Shown piece after piece: positions 11,325 through 23,562 of a stretch of DNA of 64,000 bases. The stretch spans positions 313,143 through 377,142 of the forward strand of contig BCKT01000003.1 of the NCBI GenBank assembly GCA_003116875.1, given 5' to 3'. The DNA is from Takashimella koratensis. Taxonomy: Eukaryota; Basidiomycota; Tremellomycetes; Trichosporonales; Tetragoniomycetaceae. How positions within the stretch are numbered: position 1 is the first letter of the stretch; each line of letters starts with the position of its first letter. Position numbers and translations under genes: made by a program. The notes beneath the pieces were generated by a model. The model searched no databases. It was not told where the DNA came from and saw nothing but the letters and a program-made list of their open reading frames with translations.

Positions 11325-14300
11325 ATGTCGGGAAGCGACCAAGTCCACCTCGTCGTTCTTTTACATGGACTCTACGGATCCAGGGGAAACCTTTGGTGTC
11401 TAGAAGAAGAGATCGCGTCTGCCGCTGCTGCTGGGGCTGAAGAGAAGGCAGATCCAAACGAGCTGGAGGTGGTCGTACTTGTGCCGACCTGCTACGAAGG
11501 ATCAAGAACTTGGGATGGGATCGACGTGAATGCTCATCGAGTCGCCGACGATGTGAGTAAGGCGTAAGACGTGGGTAGTGGGGAGTGAGGAGTGAGGAGT
11601 GAGGAGTGAGGATATTCGGGTGGGCAGCAACCGGAAATTGGGTAGGGTGCTGTTGAAGGTGTGGGAGTTGAATGGGATTGGAGACGTAAAGAGGCTGATG
11701 GATTTGGTCATAGGTGTATGCAGAGATCGATCGACTGGAGAGCGCGAGTAAGCGAGTCGTCGCATTCAGCGTGGTACGTCGACTCCCTCCCCCCTTCCCT
11801 CCTGTTCGCGCCCACGCTAATCCAAGCAGACCGGATACTCCCTCGGTGGCCTCATCGGGCGCTACCTCCTCGGTCTGATCCACACTGACCGCCCTCACTT
11901 CCTCCCATCTACCGCTACCTCATTCTCCACATTCGCGACCCCGCATCTGGGTGTGTTGGCGTACAAGACGACAACGTCGGTTTTGGTTCATTCACTGGGA
12001 AGGAGATTGTTTTCGAGGACGGGACAGCAGATATATCTGTTGGATCGGTGGATCGAGGGCGAGGGCGAGGGTGAGGATGAGGGTGAGGATGGGGGAGAGT
12101 CGGAGGGACAGAAGGAGGGGAAGGGGTGGGGGTGGTGGAGTGCAAGAAAGGGGAAAGGGAAAGGGAAAGGGAGACCATTGTTACAGGTCCTCGCGGATCC
12201 AAGTGAGTCAACTGCTATATCCTGCACACTTCCCACTGATAGCTGACCACTCCTCGCTGCGCTCGGCTTGGCTCCCCAGATGACCGGTACCACACCGCCC
12301 TTGGCCTGTTCCCGTCTATCCGAATCTTCGGTAACGGATGCCACGATCTTACCGTCCCTTTCCCCACGGCGATGATCACCTCCTCCGATCCCTTTGCATC
12401 CTTTGAGACTCGTGGGGTGCAAGTCGTCACGGGTGAAGGTGGGATCGTGGTTAGTTGGACCGAGAGGAGAAGGAGTAAAATCGGTGAAGTTGTGGATGAG
12501 GACCAAGTGGAGATTGAATTGCCACAAGGACAAGTGAGGGAGGGAGATGGGGAAGAGGGTGAGGAGGGGAAAGAGGTAGGGAGGAGAGGGAGTGTGGTGT
12601 CGATTGGAAGAAGAGGAAGTGTAGGTGTACAAGGAGAGGAGATCGTGGTTGATGGATTAGGAGGATTAGGAGAAGGAATAGGTAGTTCTATCGAAGCGGT
12701 CGGTGAAGCTGGTTCAACAGCTTGGACAGTTGCTGTTAATTGGATATGGCCAAGGTCGATCCCAGCAAGGACAGAGGGGCGAAGGGAAATCAGAGATGCC
12801 CAGGTTTCAAACTCAAGTACGAGTACGAGCACGAGCATGAGCACTGGTACCGATTCGCAGCCTAGGTCTGGGTCCAACTCGATACGGCGACGGCATACAC
12901 CTGCTTCAGTCTCTGTGGATGACAAGTATCGACTCGGAAAGACCAAAGACCAACAGATGGCGAAATTCAAAGAAAAGCTGACTCAAAAACGACCAACGAT
13001 CCCACCGATATTCATCTTACCTTACCCTTGGCCATTCAAATACGTGAGTCCCAAGTCCGAGCCCCTTGCTCGTCACTCGTCACTCGGATTTTCTGTAAAA
13101 CTTTCGCAAATACTGATCCAACCCACGTACCCAGATGCTACTCCCGCTCGTACCTATCATCGTCCCGATCTTCTTCAGTATCGTGTAAGTCTATAATACT
13201 TTTCAACTCTCCCCGCTTTTCTTCAACCTTTATGTGTCCAATTCTCTTCCTTCTTCCTTCATTCCAGTCGTGCTAAAATGGGTGATTGGCTGACCTTTCA
13301 ACTAGGATGGTAGTGTTCACTATACACTCCTACCAATCGTACGTCTTGTCTTTCTTCATTGTCTTCACTCTCTTCACTTCATCTCTCAACTTGACTTTGT
13401 CACTCTACAGCACTGATGACCTCTTTCGATTTCCAGACTTCGCCGAATTCAAACCCACCAAACCCTTCGAAGGCTCAAACTTGCCTCTCTCTCACTTGCT
13501 ACCACTTCCACACCTACTATCCCTAGTCTCGTCGACGCCTCTTCACCGCCATCTATCTCTCTTCACCCTGAGTCTAGCGATATCAACGACCAATCCCCTC
13601 CACTCACAGCGACCTCGATAACCGCGTCGACAACCTCAACCATCGCCTCCACCTCAACATCTAAGTCAACGACTCTCCTCACTCCCCTTTCTCCAACTTT
13701 CACAACCGCACCCTCACCTACACCTACACCTAAATCCTCAATCCTCAAACGTATTTCTTCAGAAACATCTACAATCACGCCGTCTCGATCTTCTACGCCA
13801 CCTCTTATCCCTCCTTCTCTCTTCCCTTCTCACCTTGATCCTATTTCTCCATCTATCCCTCCATCTCCACTTTCTTCATCTCCATCTGTGTCCGCTCCAT
13901 GGGCTCATTCCTCATCTCCATCATTCACCAACCCATTTTCCCCTTCTTCCCCTGCTACCTTGACATCTCCTCCAACTCTCGCCTCACCGACCCTTCCCAA
14001 CCCAGCGAGCGAGACGGAAGCTCTACATACCCTCACCCTTACTCAACTTGATATCATCGACCACTTTACCCCCAACTATCTACCACAACTCGAACGGATC
14101 ATCGCTTGGTTTCCTTATCATTTCAATACCCACGGAACGATCATTGCTCGTGCTGCACGACCGACGGCAGGTGGTCAAGGTAAAAATAAAGACAAGGTTA
14201 AGGCTTTGGAAGTTAAAGTCAATGATGGCCAAACCGAAAGTCAAAAGGGGAAGATCAACGTAAAAGGGAAAGGGAAAATGGGTTTAGAGGTGGACACGAA

Positions 14301-14448
14301 TGTGAGAAAGGGGAGAGAAGGGACAGAAACTGTAGCGGGAGGAAGGTTTGCGTTTCAGGCTGCTGGTAGAGGTGTCGTAAAAGTCTGGGCACAGGCTGTG
14401 GTCCGTGATGGGCAGAGAAAAATCGGTAAAGAGCTGGTCTCGCAGTGA
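11325..14448 (+). CDS. DUF676 serine esterase/lipase (ROG1-like)
   Basis: Putative alpha/beta-hydrolase of the DUF676 family, to which yeast ROG1 (monoacylglycerol lipase) belongs. Exons 11325-11552, 11726-11773, 11830-12202, 12280-13043, 13135-13184, 13268-13281, 13314-13338 and 13437-14448 keep one frame and give 837 residues. The oxyanion-loop strand is VVLLHGLYG, the nucleophile elbow GYSLGGLIGRY, and a probable late His is in FGNGCHDLTVPF. An acidic Glu-Gly repeat then a Lys-Gly repeat interrupt the domain (coded at about 12055-12175). A hydrophobic segment (LLPLVPIIVPIFF) follows, then about 250 Ser/Thr/Pro-rich residues not seen in compact family members. The sixth exon is 14 nt. Substrate is unknown. 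It lies between the L- and D-lactate dehydrogenase genes and converges on the latter. Confidence 0.8.
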
Positions 14449-14782
14449 AGAAGCTTTGAAAGGTAGTAAATTGTATCTGAGATCTCCCAAAGGTTGGAAG
14501 TTGAGTAAGAAAGAGTATGTGTACGGAAGACATAGGCGATCAGTATACTTGTGTTGTTATGTATGAAGCTTAATCAACTGATTCATCGCCTGGAAGACTA
14601 TGAAGAGTGGGGTCAAGGGTATTCAGAATAAAGCAAATTGCATATCGCCATCAGCAATCATAGCTAGAGGTCCCAGAGTCTATGAGATACCTTCCTAGAT
14701 CGATCCCCGCAGGCCAAGTAAACACGACGACCATTTTGCTCATTGTTGAACTCCTCATGCCCATCGTTTACTCTCGTCAAGC
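14449..14782. other. Convergent 3' region
   Basis: Gap between the 3' ends of the lipase and D-lactate dehydrogenase genes. No open frame or structured element stands out. Confidence 0.4.
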
Positions 14783-17256
14783 CTATTGGGTCGGCTTGAT
14801 ATGAGGGTAGATCTTACCCGGGTTGAAGAGGTTGAACGGGTCCACTGTTTCCAAATTCAGCGTCAGCGACATTCCAACTCTCACTCCTTTCCACAGTCCC
14901 CCTTTCCACAGTCCCACCCTCCTTTCATTTCTTTTGCCTTGGAAAGGCAACTCTGCGCCGCCAGGCGGCGTGGTTGGGAAAGGACTTACGCGTTCTCTTC
15001 ACAGTTTCCATCAAATTAACGGTCCCTTCACCCAACTCCATTGGCAAATACTCAATCTTCCCAACTCCAACACCATGTTCACCCGTACACGTTCCTCCTA
15101 ACCTAATCGCTCGTTCGACCATTTCGTGGACTGCGACCCGAACACGCTCGAGTTCTTCCTCGTTAGAGAAGAGAGCAAGGGAATGGACATTGCCGTCGCC
15201 CACGTGTCTGAAAATAAAGCATCACGAAGCAAGTCGCCAAAGTTGAGTGAGAGTGGAAAGGAGGTAGAAGAGGGATAGAGTTCGTGACGGTTGAGGGAAG
15301 AGAGAGAAAATCGTCAGCTTTATTGAGATGTTGGTGGTAGATGGAGAAGCAGCTACAGGTCGTCTTTACTCACCCAAAGTGGCAAGCCTCGAGACCTCGG
15401 CGTTCAAAGTCCTCTCGCGTCTCCTTGACCAGTGTTGGGAGTTTACTAATTGGCACGCTACATACCGAGGCGGATTAGCTCATCGAGTCAAAAGGACATT
15501 TATCAATGCGGCTGGTTCTCGTCGCATCGCCCACTCACCAAACATCAGTCGTCCATACTCTCCCACCATCTCTCAAAGCCAAAACACTCCACAACGCTCC
15601 CTTCCTCCCCGCCCAGAGATCCGCGGCCTCTTTATCCGATTTAGAGAACTCAAAGTTCTTCCCACCATGTTTGGCGACAAGCTTGGCGACGCCCTTTGAT
15701 ACTTCGGTCATGGATGCGTCGGACCTGCCGGATGTCAACGCAACCCTTGCACCGAGTGGGAATCCGAGGGAAATTGTGGAGAATGTGGAGGGAAAAGAAG
15801 ACGCAATGACGTGAGACCTACCCCTGGAATTTGAAGAAGAGAGTCTCGTCCTCGGTGTATTTACGAGAAACAACACCGCCCTCGTTGATCGCGTGCATAG
15901 TGGCTTTGTCCATGTACTCGACGCACTGAACGGGGAAACCCTTGTTGACGCTAGGAGGGGTAAGCATGTTCAATTCTTCATCCCAATTTCGAAATGGCAC
16001 CTCTGCTCCCTCAAAGCACCAGAGCACAGCAGACTCACACTTCAGTAGCGGCCCGAACGGCCTCTTCGACACCGGGGAAAGTCACAACCGCACACTTTGT
16101 AGGCAAGAGCGGTGCGAGCCTGATCGTTGCCTCGGTGACGATCCCAAACGTTCCCTCTGCGCCAATGAAGAGTTTAGTCGCGTCCCATCCTGCTGACGAC
16201 TTGCGTGCGCTAGAGCGAGTCTTGATCACTTCGCCAGTGGGCAAAACCACGGTCTGAACGCTTTGTCAGTCGCTGATTCGAGAGCACACTTCACAGCTCG
16301 ACATGATTCCAGGATTGAGGAGATAGTTGTTAGGGACCTTGTACATACCAAGTTGAGGAACCACTCCGCCTTGGCGGTACCATATCGAACAGCATTGGTA
16401 CCTGAACAACCCGTCGCTGCCATCCCACCGATCGTCGCTCCCGGCGCTGGGTCAAGCGGGAAGAAAAGAGGAACACCTTGCTTGACAAGGTGAGTGTTCA
16501 GGTCGTCCCATTTGACACCGGGTTGAACGACCGCTTCACCGTCATGCTCGGAGACACGGATGATCTTGTCCATGAGCGAGACGTCGAGGGAGATACCTCC
16601 GAATGGCTGGGTTTGTTAGCTCGAGTCGAGCGACTCGGGTTCTTGAAGGAGCTATGGATACTATGTAGAACAGGAAGAGACAGTGCCAGGTGAACAGCGC
16701 AACGACTTACAGAGCTAAAGTGGCCTTCGAGGGAAGTACCACCAGAGAAAGGCGTGATCGGCACCCTATGTTTGAGCGCAATCTTGACAATCTGCTGAAC
16801 TTCCTCTGTTGATTCCACCCAAACCACTACTGTCGGTTTCTCTGCCTCGTGATAACTCCAATCACTAATCCCATGCGTCTCAAGATCTTCATCATCGGTA
16901 CTGACCCTATCCTCTTTCCCTTTAGCCTTGTACATCTGCCTCAGTTCTGCGATAGCAGCTTCGTAGTCTGCTCTGGACCCGTATTTCGGCTGAATCCGTT
17001 CTTGCAAGGGAATACCGACGGAGGACTCGAGAAGGTGAGGGGAGAAAGGAGCAGGTGGGCGAAGAGCATCGTGAACGACGTAGCCGATAGCAGCGGAGCC
17101 AAAGACGAGAGCGATAGAGAGCCAGGTGTTGGCGGATGCGGAACGGGGAAGGGGAGGAGGAGGGGTGGAGGTGGAGGAGAAACGAGGGCGAAGAGAGGGT
17201 CGGGGTGTGATACCGCGACGAAGGGCGGGGAGGAGACGAGGGCGAAGGAGGGACAT
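14783..17256 (-). CDS. DLD1: D-lactate dehydrogenase (cytochrome)
   Basis: FAD enzyme oxidising D-lactate to pyruvate with cytochrome c as acceptor, at the inner mitochondrial membrane. The N-terminus is an Arg-rich presequence followed by a membrane anchor (TWLSIALVFGSAAIGYVV), suggesting the intermembrane-space topology of yeast Dld1. The PCMH-type FAD domain shows VPITPFSGGTSLEGHF, PGVKWDDLN and the glycine-rich ATIGGMAATGCSGTNAVRYG. The cap domain has GRKGALW. The C-terminus holds the conserved HVGDGNVH and GTCTGEHGVGVGK, and ends NLFNPGKIYP before a TAG at 14783-14785. Several introns of 80-150 nt split the gene; all joins I traced keep frame. It is convergent with the lipase and divergent from eL15. 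A glycolate or 2-hydroxyglutarate dehydrogenase is possible, but the anchor and motif set favour DLD. Confidence 0.9.
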
Positions 17257-17733
17257 GTCGAGGAAGGTGGGAGGGGTGGTGGTGAGGTGGAAATGAGAAA
17301 GAGAAGAGAAAAGTCAGAGATGGTGGTCCTCGTCGTGGTAATGACTCGGACCGAGCGAGTGCCGATGGCAAAGGCCGACGCCGACGGTAGAGTCGGTTTG
17401 CAATCACGAACACATGACGTGCGTACAGGGCGGGATCACGTGCAGGAGGGGAGGAAGGTACGGGTGAGATCACCGGGGGGGAGTGCGTCGAAACCGTCGG
17501 CGATAACATACTGTGCCTGTATTTGCCTTAACGCCGACACCCAACTGCCCTGCTCCCCCTGTCCGCCCCATTTGCTTCCGTCCCCGCGACCCTGCCGCCC
17601 TCCCTCCCCTGTGCAACTTTTCAACCTCTAACCCATCCTCGTCCTCCTCCTCATCCATCAACTTCTGCAAAGGTGAATCCCACCCCCACCGAGCTACCTA
17701 CTCGCTCCCGACCACCACTGACCCCTACTCCAG
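17257..17733. promoter_or_regulatory. Divergent promoter, DLD / eL15, with 5'UTR intron
   Basis: The region holds the promoters of both genes. A probable 5'UTR intron of the ribosomal gene runs from the GT at 17673 to the AG at 17732-17733, with a CTGAC branch motif near its end, so the start codon follows the acceptor directly. No other gene is seen. Confidence 0.5.
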
Positions 17734-17979
17734 ATGGGCGCGTACAAGTACCTCTCCGAGCTCTACACCAAGAAGCAGTCGGACGTTCTCCAGTTCGTCT
17801 CCCGTGTTCGATGCTGGGAGTACCGACAGCTCCCGATCATTCACCGTGCTTCTCGTCCTTCTCGCCCCGACAAGGCTCGCCGTCTCGGATACAAGGCCAA
17901 GCAGGGCTACGTTATCTACCGAATTCGCGTTCGCAGGGGTAACCGCAAGAAGCCCGTCCCCAAGGGTGCCACCTACGGC

Positions 17980-18013
<34 letters not shown>

Positions 18014-18433
18014 ACCAGCGTGGTCTCCAGTCCACCGCCGAGGAGCGTGTCGGCAGGCGTTGCGGTAACCTCCGAATGTAAGTCGACAAAGTCTGAACGA
18101 GCGAAGCGAGTGAGGACTCTGGGGAGTGAATGAGAAGGAAAGAAAGGGAGGGTAAGGAGAGTGATTGTGGGACTGGATCGTGTGAGACGAGAAAGGGTTC
18201 AGAGCGCAGATATGACGGAGGGAGGCAACGACATGGACACGGGTTGGCCTGGGGTTGAGAGTGTGTTCGCGAGGAAGAGATCGCTCTGTTGTGGACGATG
18301 GTCGATGCGTGCAGTTTTGCATCTGCAAAGGTCTCGTTTCAGTAATGAGAGGAGGCTCGTCACCTCATTCCTTGCTCTGTTCTTGTGTCCCTCTTGGTTC
18401 CCGCTAACTATCCCAGCTTGAACTCGTACTGGA

Positions 18434-18470
<37 letters not shown>

Positions 18471-18935
18471 TGCCGTTGAGTGAGTATTTCCATCTTCACA
18501 TCTACTCTTCACCCCATGTATCTTCGAACAAATTCTCTCCCTTCTTCCTTCTTTTCCTTGTCACCTCTCATTTGTCCCTTTGCTTATGCCCGCAGCCCCC
18601 AGCACAAGGCTATCCGCCGCGACGCCCGCATCAACTGGATCGCCAACCCGGTTCACAAGCACCGCGAGGCTCGTGGTCTCACCGCCGAGGGCAAGCGCAA
18701 CCGTGGTCTCGGCAAGGGCTCCAAGTTCAACCACACCCCGGCTCGTGCCACTTGGCGCAAGCACAACACGTGAGTCACCTACCCAGCTGAGTGGCGCAGC
18801 TGTCAAGTTGTGGTTGAAGGGCTCAATGTCGTTGAGACGTTGAGAGGATTAACCGGAAACACAAATATCTATGATGAAAATGAACACTCGCTGACTTTAC
18901 TTTTCAACAGCCTCTCGCTTCGCAGGTACCGATAA
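17734..18935 (+). CDS. RPL15: 60S ribosomal protein L15 (eL15)
   Basis: Large-subunit ribosomal protein that binds 28S rRNA near the exit side. Exons 17734-18077, 18417-18479, 18596-18769 and 18911-18935 join to 201 residues, close to the usual 203-204. The start [18 protein letters not shown], the block [19 protein letters not shown] and the end TWRKHNTLSLRRYR are all characteristic. The first coding intron is 339 nt, long for this genome, and could host a small RNA, although I found no convincing C/D or H/ACA boxes. The last exon encodes only eight residues. It is followed on the same strand by uL11. Confidence 0.97.
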
Positions 18936-19566
18936 ACTACTCGCGGTCGGTGTGGTGGGGTATAGGGATGAGTTGGAGATTGCTTTGGTCTCGATGTGTT
19001 TCGGTTACGAGTGGCCGATGCATTGTGTACATTGTTTACAAAGATGGCTTTGACCAGATGGCTGTGACTGAGATTTGAGCAAATGTGGATGGTTCAAGGC
19101 TTGTGCTACGGCGTTCGTCTGACTGGAAGGTGCTTATTGAGCAGACTGACGACCAAGGACTGCATAGGAAGTAGTGGTGTCGCTGTGGATGTTTGTCCTA
19201 CGAGATGTGCTCACCACGACCAGAGTGACCTGGGCCAAGAATCGCCATCGATGATCCTGGCTAGCCAGAATTCTAACTTTGTGTAGTGCACCAGTCATGC
19301 AGAAAGTGCCACACCACGTGGCAACTGTGGAAGAAACCGAATCCCACCGTAGGAGCCATCTAAAACGCCGCCAAACGCCGACGAAAAAATGAAAAAAGTC
19401 TCCTGGCTGTGGCTCTGGTTGTACGCCGAGAATAAGGCAACCACCGTACGCCCTGGCAGGACTGTACGCTGGGTTCCATCTCCAATCTCAAATTCTACAC
19501 TCTCATCTCCATCCTCATCTCTCTTTCACCCTCCCCCTCACTCCCCTCACCTCATCTTAACCAAAA
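18936..19566. promoter_or_regulatory. Intergenic, eL15 to uL11
   Basis: Promoter region of the uL11 gene. It contains an E-box-type CACGTG near 19314-19319 and a direct repeat of a CGCCGCCAAACGCCGACG-like stretch at about 19366-19383. No gene is visible. Confidence 0.4.
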
Positions 19567-21060
19567 ATGGCGCCCAAGATCGACCCCAACGAGATCAAGG
19601 CGAGTATCAGAGTCTGCCCTGTGTGCGGGTTATCTGTGGGATCAGTGTGGGAGGTTGGCAAGGTGGTCGAGTGTGAAACAAGAGAGAGGAGAGAGGGACA
19701 TTGAGCAGAGAGCGGAGCTGGAGAGGTAAAAGAGGTGTAGAAGGGTACGAGTAGGATGTGGACGAAAAGGTCGGCGTGTCGCCAAGTAGACCGTTACGAG
19801 CTGGACGGGGCGGTAGTTTGACGGAGACGGGACCGTGGAGGGCCGAATGAAGTTGAAGACGAGGAGTTGCTGAAGCCTTACCTTGTTCGAGACACAAGCT
19901 GACAATCTTTCCTTCTTCTCTCTAACCTCTCTGATTCGCCCTCATCCTCATTCTCGTCGCCTTCGTCGCTCGCTCTCCTCGTCGTTTCGTCAATCTTCAT
20001 TTGACTACGTTTACATCCTTTCGAAAACCTTCAATTTTTTCCCTCGCGACTTTTGATCGAAACGAAATTCTCCCTTTACCTACCCTCCCGCTCTGCTCGC
20101 TTCGAACTCACAGATCATCTACCTCCGTGCTACCGGTGGTGAGGTCGGTGCTTCGTCCGCTCTTGCTCCCAAGATCGGTCCCCTTGGTCTCGTGAGTAAC
20201 TTTCCTTCATTTCGCCTTTTCGTCTTGTACTCTTCCCCCTCCCTTGCCCACTTGCCTACTTGCTGGAGGTAGTGGGCAGTGTTCTCGCTTCCGCGTTCGC
20301 TCGCTGACCTTCGTTCTCGTACAGTCCCCCAAGAAGGTCGGAGAGGACATCGCCAAGGCTACTGGCGACTGGAAGGGACTCCGAGTCACTGTCCAGCTCA
20401 CTATCCAGAACCGTCAGGCCGCCGTCTCTGTTGTTCCCTCTGCTTCGTCGTTGGTCATCAAGGCGCTCAAGGGTGGGTCTCGAGTTGAAAGGCGCAAGCG
20501 TTTTGGCAGCGTTGGGTTTCAACCTATGGGCTGGGCTGGACTCCGTTCTGTTGGGCTAGGAGCGGGTAGAGGTGGAGCTGGGAGTTGGGAGGATGAAGTT
20601 GGTGGAAGGCATAGCAAAAGAGCAAGACGGTCGAGTGGAGATGTGGTCAGGAACAGAGTCCAGCCCACACCCCAACTTCCATACACGAAGTACCACCAGC
20701 TAACCCCTCGCAGAGCCCCCTCGTGACCGCAAGAAGGAGAAGAACATCAAGCACTCCGGCAACGTCCCCCTTGACCAGATCTACGACGTGAGTGACCACC
20801 TCCGTCCCTCTGTCCCTTGTCCCTTTTCCTCTTTTCCTGCTTGGTTTTGCTCGTATGATCTGCTCAAGTCGCTGACGCCGATCCTTTTTCCTTAGATCGC
20901 CCGCAAGATGGCTCACAAATCGCTCGCCAAGAACCTCGCCGGCGGTGTCAAGGAGATCCTCGGTACCGCTCAGTCGGTTGGCTGCACTGTTGACGGTCGC
21001 CCCCCTCACGATGTCATTGAGGCTATCGACGCTGGCGAGATTGTTGTCCCCGACGAGTAA
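19567..21060 (+). CDS. RPL12: 60S ribosomal protein L12 (uL11)
   Basis: GTPase-centre protein binding the 28S rRNA stalk base. Exons 19567-19599, 20114-20191, 20325-20472, 20714-20787 and 20896-21060 give 165 residues, the exact family length. Conserved blocks include [20 protein letters not shown] and [18 protein letters not shown]. The first intron is 514 nt, and the only donor that keeps the family sequence (NEIK joined to IIYLRATGG) is GCGAGT, making it a GC-AG intron. The second exon starts directly after a CACAG acceptor. The other introns are ordinary GT-AG. It converges on a beta-hydroxyacid dehydrogenase gene. Confidence 0.96.
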
Positions 21061-21597
21061 GATACACGATCACCAGCAGTGAGCGAGTGAGCCAGCGTGT
21101 AGGTTGCGGCGGTCGGCGGTCCAGTGACGGTGTGTAGTAGCACGTGGAAGGTGCTAGTGGACGTGACGACATCAGCGCGGTGTAGTCACAGGTGGTTCAT
21201 GAACTAGGAAGGTCATGAAACCATTTTTTTCTGTTACTTCTTTTTTCTCCTTCCTTGCTTTTTCTATTCCTCTTCTCTGGCTGAGCTTGTAGCTCGGGGC
21301 TCAGCCTGGTTTCGTTGGCGTCCTCTATCTAATAGAGGTCTCGCGGAACCGTGTAGGATGCATCCGGGCTTGCGCATTCACACGGTCGGTCGTGGCTACA
21401 GTTCTGATCTATCTGCTGATCCGTTTCCTCGTCGGGTTGCTGGATGATTGAGAAATTAAAACCAGAATGTGCATAACCACTAATCGACCTTCTTAACCCA
21501 ATCCCATTCACCATCCTCAGCCCAACCCACAATGATCATCCTATCCTCCCTTCTCTCAAATGTTCCCAACTGATCGCCGAATCTTTGCTCGACCTTA
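21061..21597. other. Convergent 3' region
   Basis: About 540 bp between the 3' ends of uL11 and the dehydrogenase gene. T-rich stretches near 21223-21250 could be 3' processing signals of the ribosomal gene. No gene is seen. Confidence 0.4.
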
Positions 21598-23562
21598 TCA
21601 ACCCTCGTACCTCTCCAACCTCGTCTTACCCGCAAACGGCAATAGTCCCGCACTGATCCTCTGCCCTCCTACAAGTGCACACCAATCCATCTCGTCCCCA
21701 CCATGCGCCCTGGCCGTGATCATATGCTGATGAGCAATATCGATCGAAGGCAAAGGGACATTGACCGAATCCGCCAACCTTCGAATATGTTTCGCGTCCG
21801 CAATCCCACCACCAAGGTTGAACCCGCCTTCAGCGTTGAATTTGTTCTTGGTGATTCGTTCAGAGTATCGAGTAAGAGCAGGGGAAGCATGTTGTTCCCT
21901 AATCAATTCGGCGAGCTTGTCTGCCCCAACACCGGTTTGATCGCACAGAGTGAAACATTCAGAGAGGAGCTCGATGAATCCGAGTTCGAGAGAGTTCCCC
22001 ACGAGCCTATGTTTGGGCGAGTGACAAATTCACGAGTAGAGAGAGCAGAGAGAGACCATCAAGAGAACGAGAGAGCAAGGTCAGTGGTTGATTCCCTAAG
22101 ACAGTGGCACCAGCTGACGCCGGTGCTTGTTGCTCACTTGAAAGACATCGCCCTTTCAACGTTACTCCCCAGGTCCATAACCTTCTTCCCGATGGCAGGA
22201 ACCAGCGCGTGCGCTGCGTGTCGTTTCGCAAAGTAGTCACCAGAGATAGCGAGCACGAGGTCGGCTTTCTCGGCAGCGCGCGGGACACCAAAGACGGGGC
22301 AGGTGAGGAAGGCGCGGTGAGGCTTGGAAGAGGCAAGGCGCTCGATCTTGCCAGCGGTCGTTGGGTAGATCTGCCGCGGTCAGTGGACTGAGGATGGTTC
22401 AAAGCCAGTGCAAGTAAGGAGAGAGAAAGAGAGAAAGAAGAAGAGATAGAAGACTCACTGTGGAAGTGTCGATGAAGATGGTGCTGCGACCACGACCACC
22501 AGGGATGATCCCGTCACCTTTCCCTTCCTGGCTCTGGGAGTATGTCAGCCACGCCGTCAGACCCCGCAATGACGCGGGGAAGGACGACACCGCGGAAAGA
22601 CGGAGGAAAGGATGCTTGCTATGCAAATGGAGAGGACATGGTGGTGAAAGGAAGCCATTGACTTACCTCTTGCCCAGCAAAGAGCTCGGCGTACACTTGT
22701 TCGACAGCTTCGTCACCCGCCAAAGAAGTGAGGATCATATCGGCTCTACTCCATGTAAGCAATCGATACAAAGAAAGGATCAATTTCGAGAAGATACAAG
22801 AAACTCGAGTAGTCGGCCATGATGACTCACTTTCGGCCAATCTCTCGAAGGTCACGAACAACTTCGTAGGCGCTCTCAGGTAGGTCCTTAGCAACTGCCC
22901 AATTCTTGAATGCGGACAAGCCTTCGTCGGATCGGTTATAGACCATCAAGGGAGGCTGAAGGCGGGTTGCATTAGCTGTGATCAGTGTAGGGGTAGCTGA
23001 ACACGATGGTAGTGAGGGATATACAACTCACTTGACCACTTGCGTGAAGGGACTTGGCAAAGTTGGTCGCCATGCGTTTGCCCATGGCGCCAAGACCGAC
23101 GAAAGCGTATCGATCATGTGCGGGAACAGGGGTTCCGGGTCTGTCAAGTTGTACACAGCGTCAGCAAGTCCTTCTTCATCCCCGTCGCACTTTCGCAGCC
23201 TGGACCCATCTTCCTCCATCATCTACATCCTCCAATTCTACAACCTCTGGTCCTCTCACACCGACATCCTTCCGCTCGCTTCGCTTATGAACATGATACT
23301 CGCACGCTACGCGCGCTCTGAGCGGTGCTTACCTTGAGAAAGGAATAGGCTCTGCGGGGACTGGAACAGGTGTCACCGACCCGGTCCCCGGTGCTGACCC
23401 GGCCTCGAGCCCAGCTGCCTGACTCTGACCTTGTCCCGCGGCCTGGGAAGGCGCAGGCTCAGGGACAAGCCCGCCTTCAGTCTCAGCTTTCTCGACAGGA
23501 GGGGTGGACTGTTCGGCGAATCGAGCCTGTTGGAGGTTGATGTGTAGGTTGGAGGATGACAT
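21598..23562 (-). CDS. Beta-hydroxyacid dehydrogenase (3-HIBADH-like)
   Basis: NAD(P)-dependent oxidoreductase of the 3-hydroxyisobutyrate dehydrogenase superfamily. The start is MSSSNLHINLQQ (ATG at 23560-23562), followed by about 60 Pro/Ala/Gly-rich residues not part of the fold. The Rossmann domain begins YAFVGLGAMGKRMA; VYNRSD after the second strand suggests NADP preference (Arg). Further blocks are ADMILTSLAGDEAVEQVY and STIFIDTSTV. The all-helical C-terminal domain opens with FKLVGNSLELGF, carrying the catalytic Lys and the Asn of the family, and includes FNLGGGIADAKHIRRLAD. The Lys codon is split by an intron. Several introns interrupt the gene; I did not fix every boundary. The substrate (valine catabolism, glyoxylate reductase-like or other) cannot be told from the sequence. 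Confidence 0.82.

Noticed and set aside
18770..18910. ATGATGA followed by CTGA in the last eL15 intron, possible C/D snoRNA
   Set aside because: The boxes are only about 20 nt apart and no upstream C box exists; CTGA is better explained as the branch site.
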